Assembly (NCBI GenBank): GCA_033063855.1
Contig: CP093831.1
Span: forward strand, 24,986,001 to 25,050,000
From: Smittia aterrima
Taxonomy: Eukaryota > Arthropoda > Insecta > Diptera > Chironomidae
Reading direction: 5' to 3'
DNA length: 64,000 bases
Positions within the stretch are counted from its first letter, which is position 1. Each line of letters starts with the position of its first letter. The position numbers and the translations under genes are program-made. The notes below the pieces were generated by a model. That model saw nothing but the letters and a program-made list of their open reading frames with translations, was not told the origin of the DNA and made no database searches. Below are positions 54,962-64,000 of this stretch, one piece after another.

Positions 54962-56827
54962 ATGCCGGATTTTATTGAAAACTTTCTCGGGTCGTGGGGA
55001 AGATGGCAAAAGAGATCCATTTTCTTAATTTGCTTAGTGAAAATTCCGTCTTCATGGTTTATGGCTTGCGTGAGTTTGTTTCAGTGTTTTTTATTCAGAA
55101 TTTTGTACATGGTTCCGTTGTAGCTAATCTTCACGGCCAAAAGCCCGACACCTGGAGAAATATTTTGCCAAGCAGCTTCGGAAATAGAAGACAAAAACCT
55201 GTGGATTCAATCTGCACATCAAAAAACTTTTAATAGAATAGAGAACGAAGACGCGTTTAACTTCTGCGAGATTTTTGAAAACGCGAATCAGAAATTTTTA
55301 AATGAATCTTTCGCAGTAAAGTCAAATATTTCAAGAGAATGTTTGAATTTTGATCGTGATCCAACGTTTTACTCGCTTATCCACCAGTACGAGCTTTTCT
55401 GTACAAGAGGATATCTTGTGGCTCTAACTCAATCGTTTCATTTGCTTGGAGTCTTGATTGGTGGAATTATTGCTTTTTACATGCTTAAGAAGTAAAAGTT
55501 TTAAAAGTTTTATTTGATCAAAACTAATTTAGAAGTTTTTAGGATAAGTCCTCGTCAAACGATGTTAATTGGAATGATCTCGCAAATATTTTTTGGCATC
55601 GCAACTGGATATGCGCCAAACTATGCACTGCATTTGTTCTTCCGTTGCAGCGTTGCCGCCACTTGCTCTTTGATGTGCATCGGAATCATGATTGGTAAGA
55701 AATATTTAAAATCTATTTCTATTTCTTTACAAAAATCTTGAAATTAGTTTCAGATATCACTTTAGGAAAACATCGAGTCATTTGCGTCTGTTTGTTCGAA
55801 CAGTTTTGGTCGATCGGTGTAATTCTCTTGCCTGTTGTTGGAAGTTTCTGGGAATCTTGGGGTTTGATTTACGTTGCAATCTCTTTGCCAACAATTTCTT
55901 TAATAATTCTTCATCATTGGATTCCTGATTCACCTCGATGGCTTTTAAAACATGGAAGGGTCAAAGAAGCCAAAAACATTTTAATTGAAGCCGCGAGAGT
56001 TAACGGCAAAAATGATTTTTCAGAAGAAGAACTTTTGAAAATGCTGAAAACTTTATCTGAAGAGATGATGAGATCTCCCCCTGAACCCACTTTGTTGTCA
56101 ATTTGGAAAGGCTCATCGGGTTTGAAAGTGAAACTGTTCGCAGCGCACATTGGTTGGTCCGTCTATTTGATGCTTTACTTTACGAGCTTGCTTCATGTTC
56201 GTGCAATGGGTCGAGACTACTTAGAAGTCAACACAGTTATTGCTGGAATTAGCGAAATAATTGGAACTTTCATTGCTCTTTATTTGATCCTAAAGACAAC
56301 GAACAAATGGCTTTGGGCAAGTCTTCTTAACATCATTACTTCGGTTATCGCTTTTTCTGCAAACTTTGTGCCAGATAATGTCCCACCTTTTGAGAGAATG
56401 GTCATTTATATGGCAACGGCGATGATCATGAAAGCAACAATCTCAACGAGTCTTGCGATGTTCATCACATCGATGGCTGAAGTTGTAACTCTGGATAAAA
56501 AGAAAACTTGCAATTACTCAGGCGTGACTTGTTCGAGAACACTTGTTATTATAGCCCCATACTTCGGTCATTGCGTAATTTATGGCCAGTTGGGTAAGTT
56601 GATTAAAAAAACTTTGAACTATTTTTAATTATTTATTTTTACATTTAGTTCCTCAATCTATCATGGCAGTATTAAACGTCTCTGTAGCTTTTCTAGTAGC
56701 AATTTGCGTCACAACACCTAGAACAATTCTAAATGCAGATACAACTAAAGAACAAAAGCTTTTAAAAAGCTTGAATCCAGAAAAAAGCTCTTCAATGTTC
56801 GAAACCGATCAACACAATGATAATTAG
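54962..56827 (+). CDS. SLC22-like organic cation/carnitine transporter B (MFS)
   Basis: Five exons, join(54962..55069,55124..55491,55543..55694,55754..56593,56649..56827), encode 548 residues with the same exon phases as transporter A. The first exon (MPDFIENFLGSWGRWQKRSI...SSWFMAC) and the extracellular loop in exon 2 (EIFCQAASEIEDKNLWIQ...) differ strongly from copy A. From PTFYSLIHQYELFC to PYFGHC-IYGQL the proteins differ at only a handful of positions (for example V/A, N/S, I/V changes). The cytoplasmic tail diverges again (NADTTKEQKLLKSLNPEKSS). The gene appears functional. Differences in the substrate-exposed loop suggest a different ligand or expression from copy A, but this is inference. 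Confidence 0.87.
55361..56670. repeat. inverted repeat, right arm (homogenised transporter tract)
   Basis: Partner of 43240-44550 in opposite orientation. The arms are separated by about 10.8 kb that contain the transporter A start, the IR relic, brambleberry, zinc-finger copies 5 and 6 and tRNA-Ile. Confidence 0.85.
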
Positions 56828-57102
56828 TTGAAAGAATTTTCTGTTCGAGTCTCGATGTCTGATAAGATTCTGATAAGATGAAAGCAGCAATAAATTTTTG
56901 AAATGTTTTCAAGTCCGTCCTTCGCGTTCGTATGAATGTGTTGACATAGGAAACAATGTTTTTTCCGTTGAGAAGAATTTTGAATTATCTTTATTAAAAT
57001 AGCGACTTCGGCACTACGCACCCCCGGCACAAAAAAGGTTTTGGACCTAAGGAGAATCGTAAACAAGAAAATAATCTTAAAGTGAAAATATTCCAGGAAA
57101 TA

Positions 57103-58681
57103 ATGAATGATTGGATAAGAGAAAGGTTGTCTGGATGTCTTGATTTTGAAGTTCCGGAAGAAATGATTGTGTAGGTTTTCATTTCATAAGATTATTCAGG
57201 AATCGAATCAAAAGTTAATTTCACAATATTATTTTAGCCACATTTCAAATATTCGCGATGAAGATTCATTGAAAGATTACTTTGAAACTTTGTTGGACTT
57301 CACGAACGAGACCCATTGCATTTTCTTCACTACACTCAAACAGAAACTGTTTCCGTCGCAGCACGTAGCTAAGATGACGATGACAACTCAAGGAAGCAAA
57401 AAGCTGGAAGATGATTTATCGAATAGAACCGGAGCTAAGCGAAAGACAAAGTTTTACAATTTCTACGGCAAAGATGGTCAAACGAATGACACAGTTTTAT
57501 TGAAAGGTCGCAAACGCTGCGATTGTCAAGCAGCAAAACATAAGTTGATAAACAACTGTAATTCTTGCGGTCGAATCATCTGCGAACAAGAAGGTTCTGG
57601 TGCTTGCTTTTTCTGTGGAAATCTTGTGTGTTCGGAAGAAGAACAAAAACTTATCAACTCTCAAACGAAGAAAGGTGATAATCTCAAGAAAGCTTTGATG
57701 GAAAATAAGAAAGGATTAGATGAGGCCTTGGCAATGCGAGATCGATTAATTACTTACGATCGGCAAAGTGAACGACGAACTTGTGTAATTGACGATGAGT
57801 CGGATTATTTCAAGTCCAACTCTGTTTGGCTATCTGAGGATGAACAGAAAAAGCTTGTAGCTCTTGAGGATCAATTGAGAGGACACAAACACGCAAGTAG
57901 ATTGAACCAAAAGGTTACTTTGGATTTTGCTGGAAGACAAGTAGTCGAAGAACCGCAATTAACTAAAGAAATTGAAGAAAAAATTCTTCGACAAATAATT
58001 GAAGCAACATCGTCCTCATCCCATTTTTCCAACAATAATATCAATCCAGATATGATGGATAACGCTCCGAAATTCGATGAAAACATTCAATCTTCATTCC
58101 CCAAGCTTAAATCAACTAATGGATTTGACGGTGTTTTCAATCGAGTGCAAGATAAAGAGTTCCAAGAAATGTCTGACTTAAAGTGTTGCCTTTCTATGCA
58201 TCAACCATGGGCAAGCCTTCTAGTTTGTGGTATCAAAATGCATGAAGGGAGAAGTTGGTATACAGCACATCGAGGTCGATTGTGGATTGCGTCTACTGCC
58301 AAACCTGCAAATCCTGATGAGATTAAGGAGCTTGAAAAGTTCTATCTCCAACATTATAAAAACGAAAACATGAAGTTCCCAACGCAATATCCATCCGGAG
58401 TTCTTCTAGGATGTGTCCAAGTGACTGACTGTTTGCCTCAAGAAGAATATAGAAAGGTGTATCCTAACGGGGAATCAGATTCTCCATTCGTACTCATCTG
58501 CGATGATCCTCAAGAACTTTCTGTCCGCTTTCCAGTGAAAGGCGAACACAAAATTTGTAAGTTTTCTTTTAACATTGAGGATCATTTATCAATTTCTTCT
58601 TAATTTGCAGATAAGCTGGACCAGAATATTCACTCGGCTGCAAACAAGACTTTAATGAAGCTTCAACCTAAATCTAAATAA
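57103..58681 (+). CDS. TRIP4: activating signal cointegrator 1 (TRIP4/ASC-1) homologue
   Basis: Three exons, join(57103..57170,57238..58556,58611..58681), give 485 residues. The N-terminal helical region begins MNDWIRERLSGCLDFEVPEEMIV. A C2HC5-type zinc finger is plain in the middle (CDCQAAKHKLINNCNSCGRIIC...GACFFCGNLVC), and the C-terminal ASCH domain shows CLSMHQPWASLLVCGIKMHEGR, RGRLWIAST and YPSGVLLGCVQVTDC. TRIP4 is a subunit of the ASC-1 complex, which acts in transcription coactivation, alkylation repair and splitting of collided ribosomes (RQT complex). The zinc finger binds ASCC3 in the family. The length is slightly shorter than human TRIP4. The gene follows transporter B on the same strand, with 275 bases between them. 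Confidence 0.93.
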
Positions 58682-58911
58682 TGATTGTACTGATCTGTAC
58701 TGAAATGAATTCAATAAATTTTCGTAAAGATTTATAACGTTACGCTTAATTTCGAAATTCGACTTAAACGTAGTTTGCTCGTTCCGCCTTAAAAACTTTT
58801 ATCAAAAAATCATCGTCATTGCAGATAATGACAGCGCAGAATGAAAGAGTAATCATGTGAACCGTGAATCGTGTCATTCAGTTATACGTATGCCAAGAGT
58901 GAAGATCAAAT

Positions 58912-61185
58912 ATGGAGTTCGCTGAAGAATTTTCTCTTGATGAACGAATTAAGATCGAAAGTGAATTTTCGAGACTTAAGAATGTTCATTATTTGGACAA
59001 TGCAGGTTCAGCTCTTTACGCAGAAGGTCAAATGAGAGAGATAACAAATATCCTCGTTACAAATATGTTTTGCAATCCGCACACATCAAAACCAACCGAA
59101 AACATTATTGATCAAGTTCGCTACAAGTAAGATTGACTTCATTTAACTAATTCTTTATAATCAATGATTACTAATCATGAAAATATTTTCAGAATTTTGA
59201 AACATTTCAATGCAGATCCAGAAAACTATTCCGTTATATTCACTTCTGGTGCAACAGCTGCATTAAAACTTGTTGGTGAATGCTTCAACTTTGGAGACAG
59301 TGGATCATTTTATTACTTGACTGATACCCACACGTCAGTGCTCGGAATGCGGGAAGTCGTGCAAACAGAAAGAATCATTCCAATCTTCAAACACGAACTG
59401 CTTGATGATAATTTCAACATTTCTGGAAGAGGACTCGTCACATTCCCAGCTCAGTGCAATTTTAATGGCTTCAAATATCCGCTAGAAATCATTACGAAAC
59501 TCAAAAAAAATCCAGAGCTCTACGTCTGTCTTGACGCTGCATCTTTCGTAGCCACAAATCATCTTGATCTCCAGCTATTCAAACCTGATTTTGTTTGCGT
59601 TTCGTTTTATAAAATATTCGGATACCCAACTGGACTTGGGGCTTTGATCGTATCGAAAAGTGGAGGAGAACAGCTTATCAAACGATATTACGGAGGAGGA
59701 ACTGTGAAGATTGCATTAACAAGAACAAATTGGCACCAGAAACGAGATTCCATTTCTGAAAGATTTGAAGATGGAACAATTCCATTTCTCTCCATAATTT
59801 CTCTTCAAACTTGCTTTCAATTCATGGAGAATCTTCTTGGAAGCAATTTCATCCAAAGAGTATCAAAACATGTATTCAACTTAGGAAAATATTTGTTCAA
59901 TCAACTGGAAGACCTTAAACACTTTAACGGACGATCAGTTGTTACTTTTCATCATGACTCGAGGTTCGACAATTTGGAATCACAAGGAGGAATCATCAAC
60001 TTCAGTTTAAAACATTCCGATGGTTCCTTTGTTGGGTTTGCGGAGTTTGCATCAATCGCTGCTCTTCACAACATCATCATACGAACTGGTTGCTTTTGTA
60101 ATCCAGGCGCTTGTCAGAGTCATCTTAATCTGCAAAATGATGATCTAATGAAACAGTTTAACTCTGGTCACATCTGTGGTGACGATAACGATTTAATCGA
60201 CGGCTCACCGACTGGGACTATACGAGTTTCAATCGGTTACATGACAACGAAAAAGAATGTGGACAAACTAATTGAAATCATTAAACTTTGCTACTTAGAG
60301 GAATCAACACAATCGACCAAGGAAAGAAATCTATTCCTGTTGAAACATAACAAGCCAAGATTGAAATCCATTCGAATTTATCCAATTAAATCTTGTGGCC
60401 CAATGATTATGCGAGATGGTGAATGGAAAATCACGTCGAGAGGTTTGAAATATGATCGAGAGTGGATGATAATCAATGGTCGAAATGGAACTTCGTTAAC
60501 ACAGAAAAATGAAACTCGAATGTGTTTGATTAAACCGATCATTGATGAAGAAAATAAAATTCTTCGATTGGAGTTTCCAGATGTGCGGTCAATCGAAATT
60601 CCGCTTGAAGATGTTAACGGAAAGACACTTGAAGCAGTGGTTTGTGAAACTAAAGTTTGTGGTGATCGAATTGAAGGAATTGATTGCGGAAATGAGGTTG
60701 CGCAGTGGCTTAGCGATGCGTTGTGCATCGATGACCTACGACTCATCAAACAGAGCTTAAATGTCGAAAGGAAATCTGGATTGATTTCTCTCTCAAATCA
60801 AGCACAATTTCTACTTATCAACGAGCCATCAGTTGAATGGCTTGCGAATCAAGTTGAACAATGGTCTGTCGATTCGCGTCATGAGATCGACAATACTGTC
60901 GATCGATTTAGAGGAAATTTAATTATAGAAAACCTAAGTCCATTAGCCGAGAATGATATGAAGAAGATTTCCATTGGAAAAGCAGTTTTCGATGTTCAAG
61001 GGCCTTGTACTCGTTGTCAGATGATCTGCATAGACCAACAAACAGGCGAGAAAACGACCGAGCCACTGAGAACAATTGGAAGAATTTTTAAAGGCAAAAT
61101 GAGATTCGGAATATATTTGCAGCATGTAAACGGTGATAATCTAACGATAAAATGTGGTGACGAGCTTATAATACAAAATCAATAA
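58912..61185 (+). CDS. mal: molybdenum cofactor sulfurase (maroon-like)
   Basis: Two exons, join(58912..59126,59193..61185), encode 735 residues. The N-terminal class-V aminotransferase/NifS-like domain shows YLDNAGSALY, FTSGATAALKLVGE, DTHTSVLGMRE and the PLP-binding lysine in CVSFYKIFGYPTGLGAL (about residue 212). RTGCFCNPGACQ (372-379) is the candidate persulfide cysteine region. The C-terminal MOSC domain runs from RIYPIKSCGP to VQGPCTRCQMICIDQQTG. The enzyme takes sulfur from L-cysteine and puts it on the molybdenum cofactor of xanthine dehydrogenase and aldehyde oxidase. Only one intron remains. An AATAAA polyadenylation signal lies at the stop codon, and the stop is 12 bases from that of the convergent SelW-like gene. 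Confidence 0.95.
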
Positions 61186-61197
61186 ATTTATTTTCAT

Positions 61198-61560
61198 TTA
61201 ACTGATACAGCAATCTGTAATTTTCTGCTGACTTACAACTTTCAATTCCTTTCCTTCTCGACAGTTCTTAACATTTTCAGCAACATCTTCATAAACTGGA
61301 AACGCGATTGTTTGGATCTTTGAGTGAACTAATGTATCGTTAATTTTCACTTCAAAAGATCCTCTCGTTTTACTTTTGATGCAAGTGACTGTGACATTGT
61401 CATTTTCTGCTTGAGCATTGGTTTCAAGGAATTTTTTTAATTCCTCACATTGCTTTGTAAAGTCGCAAACTCCACTAAAACATAAAATAAATCATAATCA
61501 TCATAAAGTAACTTTAAATTCCTTACCAATATTCGATGACAACATTTACATTTTCAGGCA
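61198..61560 (-). CDS. SelW-like Rdx-family thioredoxin-fold protein (Cys form)
   Basis: Two exons, complement(join(61198..61474,61526..61560)), give 103 residues: MPENVNVVIEYCGVCDF..., a CxxC at 12-15 right after the first beta strand, GSFEVKINDTLVHSKI and FPVYEDVAENV. This is the pattern of the selenoprotein W/Rdx family (CxxC or CxxU, then G-x-FEV...lvhSK). The second motif position is Cys (TGC), not Sec (TGA). The intron splits the first motif codon (TG|T). The family is thought to act in thiol redox reactions in the cytosol. The C-terminus has an additional CC pair (ITDCCIS). The gene is convergent with mal and divergent from the F-box gene. Confidence 0.8.
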
Positions 61561-61718
61561 TTTTATTTATGTTTTTGACTGTTTATGTAATTTTTCGAAT
61601 GTTTATGGGATTTTCGAAGATTGATGTTTCAAATTTCAAAACAAACCGATTTCGCGAAGAAAGTTAAGAAAAGATTAATTTAATCGGAGAAATACAAGTA
61701 AAAATACGAAAAAAGACG
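61561..61718. promoter_or_regulatory. 158-bp bidirectional promoter region
   Basis: The start codons of the SelW-like gene (minus) and the F-box/LRR gene (plus) are only 158 bases apart, so both promoters must lie here or overlap the genes. It contains repeated GTTTATG words. Part of this segment is copied in the relic at 42866-43014. No TATA box is obvious. Confidence 0.55.
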
Positions 61719-63313
61719 ATGAGCCAGATGCAGAAAGTGGAATTCAATGTTCTGCCGGACGAGATCAAGTTGTTGGTGTTTGCAAAAATGGATTTCAACA
61801 CTTTGTTGACTTCTACCCTCGTTTCGAAAAAGTAAGTTTTCTTTTTCTTTTGTTTTATAATTATTGAGCTAATTTGCGTTTTGTTTTAGATGGAACGAGA
61901 TGATTGGAGATAATAAGGCGATCATGAAGAAGATTCAACTTGGTTACAATTCTTCCGGACATCGAAAAGAATTTCCAGAGAAATTTACTCGTAATTATCA
62001 ATCGCTAAAGATCAGACAAAACGGCGATCTGGAGTGGAATTCATGGAATACTATTATGACGATTATTGAGCAGTATGGATCAGACTTACGAAATCTTGAG
62101 ATTGATCGTAGCCACTTCAGTCGTGAATCAATTAAATATGTCAAGAGATTACTGTCGTCGGAGTTTCCTAAGCTCGAGACATTGACTTTGTCACATTCGT
62201 TCTTTCGACGAATTAACATTGATCTAAGTTCTCTTATTCATCTGAAATCGCTGGTCCTGGTGTCAATTTACTGCGGAGTAAGTCGAATTATTTGAGATCT
62301 TTCCTGAGCTTTTCTTTATTAGTTTTTCATTGAAGGTTTTGAAGCTTCCTGATACGACGCAGTTAACAAGCTTGAAAATCGGCTACTTCGATTGTCTCAA
62401 ACCTCCTGAACATTTGATCGATTTTCTAACCAGTCAAGAAGTCCTGGAAGAGCTTGAAATTAGTCACTGTGGACTCAACGACAGTAATTTTGAGAAGCTA
62501 CAAGAGATTAAGTTCCCTCTCAAAAAACTTGTTCTTCACAAACATGAAAATTGCTTCGGATCAGAAGAAAACTTACTGCTCTTCATGCATAAGTTTGTCA
62601 ACACTTTGGAGGAGCTTGACATCGAACGTGCATTCCCGGATTCAGTCTACGAGATGATCTTCAAGAAGTTTCTGAAACTAAAAACATTGACAGTTGATAT
62701 CAATGACGCACCAAATGAATCCATTTTCGTTAACATTGGCTCAAACACTTCTGTTCGAGAGCTGATCATTTATGGCATGAGACCTTTGCTTGACCTTTCT
62801 TCTCCAGTCGAAGGATTCATTGGCAATCTTCCCAACATCGAAACGCTAGTTCTACACAAAACAATTCTTTCAAATGAACTTATGTTGTTCATCTCCGTAA
62901 ATCTCAAAATGCTCAAGAATCTCCGAGTCAAAAATATTTTATGCGGAGTTTTCGATTCAGCTTTCAATGCAGTTGAAATTCCGGGTTTAAAATCGATAAC
63001 TGTCGATAAGCTCGTTAACGATCAAGAATGTTGGAAGCAAATTGTAAGAGCATTTCCTAACATTGAAGTGCTCCAAACGGAAATTACCTTCGGGAGTCAG
63101 ATCTTAAATGAAAATTGTGTCAACATTATTTCGGAAGGTTGGCCTAAATTAAAGCACATCAACCTTGGTGTTAGACACCCTCTTCAGCATCAAATTCAGC
63201 CACTCATCGATCAGTTTGTGCACAACTGCAAAGAATTGGAAAAGATGAAAGTTGAAACAGCCATAGAAGAAAATGTGATCTCAAGCGACATAGTTTTTCC
63301 AGAGCAAATTTAA
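61719..63313 (+). CDS. F-box/leucine-rich-repeat protein
   Basis: Three exons, join(61719..61831,61890..62277,62336..63313), encode 492 residues. The N-terminus EFNVLPDEIKLLVFAKMDFNTLLTSTLVSKKWNEMI is a clear F-box. LRR-type repeats follow (LRNLEIDRSHF, FPKLETLTLSHSFF, LKSLVLVSIYCG, LEELEISHCGLND, LEELDIERAF, LKTLTVDIND, IETLVLHKTIL, LKNLRVKNILCG, LKHINLGVRH). Such proteins give substrate specificity to SCF ubiquitin ligases; the substrate is unknown. The start is the first ATG after the shared leader and directly precedes the F-box. It belongs to the same broad family as the gene at 26113. Confidence 0.87.
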
Positions 63314-63494
63314 GATAACATAAAAATATGGACAACCAAAAATGTCAAAGTTGCCATGCTAAATATTTCTCTTCAATCAATTATTCTGTAAACATTTTTT
63401 TTATGTAAAACGAGCTCACAATAATCGAAAATAAAAAATTGTTTTGTTCTTTGAAATCATCAGAAATAATTTATTTATTTGTTTCCCTTTCGTT
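63314..63494. other. 3' flank of the F-box/LRR gene
   Basis: AT-rich, with AATAAAAAATT near 63428 as a possible polyadenylation signal for the F-box gene, and TTTATTTATTT near 63468 that would serve a minus-strand gene ending at 63495. No gene is seen. Confidence 0.45.
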
Positions 63495-63811
63495 CTATCG
63501 AATTTCTTCTTCAAAATCTGAAATGAAACTGCTAACATCGAAGTCAGAATCTTCTTCTTCTCTAACTTCCTTAATTCCGTGGATTTTGTAATCATCTTTT
63601 AAATCAAATTCGACTTTCTTCTCTTTCCGCTTTGAAGATGTTGGTAAAGTTTCTAAATCACGATTTGGCTGAACGTTGATTAGACTTGAATTCAACTGAA
63701 TCTAGATTCAACTAAATTTTATTAAATACTTTTCGTTACACAGTTTTCTGCTTTGAAGATGACGAACCAATAAAGGCGTCGAAATACGTATCAGCAATAA
63801 AGCAACGATAC
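63495..63811 (-). CDS. possible terminal exons of an unidentified minus-strand gene
   Basis: The last exon (63701 to 63495, after an acceptor AATCTAG) encodes an acidic tail ending SDFDVSSFISDFEEEIR. A candidate preceding exon (63811 to 63742, acceptor GGTTTCAG, weak donor GTGTAA) joins it in frame as YRCFIADTYFDAFIGSSSSK-QKT. A polyadenylation-like AATAAA follows on the minus strand. No family is recognised and the start lies beyond the part I can trace. Confidence 0.35.
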
Positions 63812-63896
63812 CTGAAACCTTGAAAGTGAATTTTCAAATAAAATAAATGGGTTTAAGTATCAGAATTAGGCCCCAGTTACTTATAGAACTAGACAT

Positions 63897-64000
63897 TTAG
63901 ATGTTATCAAAAAAGGACATCGGATAATTTGATAACTTGTCGCTTATTTCCATGATTGTCTCTCGGTCGACTTCCAATTTGTGATATCTTAATTCTTCGA
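63897..64000 (-). other. possible exon running off the right edge
   Basis: The minus strand is open from the window edge to TAA 63897-63899 (EELRYHKLEVDRETIMEISD...). A second frame over the same bases is also open to a TGA shortly before. No motif or good splice site decides between them, so the exon is only a possibility. Confidence 0.2.

Noticed and set aside
1..64000. Search for CRISPR arrays, rRNA and retroelement polyproteins.
   Set aside because: No spaced direct-repeat array, no rRNA-like stretch, and no reverse transcriptase, integrase or transposase motif was seen on either strand.

Overview
The window looks like nuclear DNA of an insect, most likely a compact-genome nematoceran fly such as a chironomid midge. 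The evidence is AT-rich DNA, short GT-AG introns (about 55-110 bp), an insect-type odorant receptor, an Ig/FN3 adhesion protein of the Wrapper/Klingon type, a maroon-like Moco sulfurase, Brambleberry, ELL-associated factor, and a eukaryotic tRNA-Ile(AAU). The species is inferred, not shown. There are no bacterial operons, rRNA genes or CRISPR arrays.

Layout. 1-10.1 kb (+ strand): a tandem cluster of one C2H2 zinc-finger family, with a frameshifted copy, a fragment, a fused double copy and two intact copies. All share an N-terminal block KHEPERHFVFIMPDDPE and a near-identical core promoter. 10.1-34 kb: gene-sparse and presumably regulatory, holding Eaf (+), a GPI-anchored 3xIg+FN3 protein (-), an F-box-like/LRR gene (-), a MITE-like element and an odorant receptor (-). 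34-43 kb: a 1725-aa YLPM1/ZAP3 homologue with four P-loop modules (-), TSR2 (+), and a YLPM1-N-domain paralogue (-). 43-57 kb: two SLC22-like transporters as an inverted pair with 1.3 kb near-identical arms. Between the arms lie an ionotropic-receptor relic, brambleberry (+), two intact and two decayed zinc-finger genes (-), and tRNA-Ile. 57-63.3 kb: compact housekeeping genes, TRIP4/ASC-1 (+), mal (+), a SelW-like Rdx protein (-) and an F-box/LRR gene (+). The right edge holds possible terminal exons of an unidentified minus-strand gene.

The genes do not form one pathway. Two themes stand out. The first is local duplication and decay: the zinc-finger family, the transporters, the YLPM1-N domain, and a scar at 42.9-43.1 kb made of pieces of an F-box gene and of brambleberry. 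The second is domain multiplication inside proteins: four P-loop modules in YLPM1, a duplicated exon in its neighbour, and a fused double zinc-finger gene. Exon boundaries were read by eye from splice consensus and frame. Every multi-exon model given closes in frame, but no transcript evidence was available.
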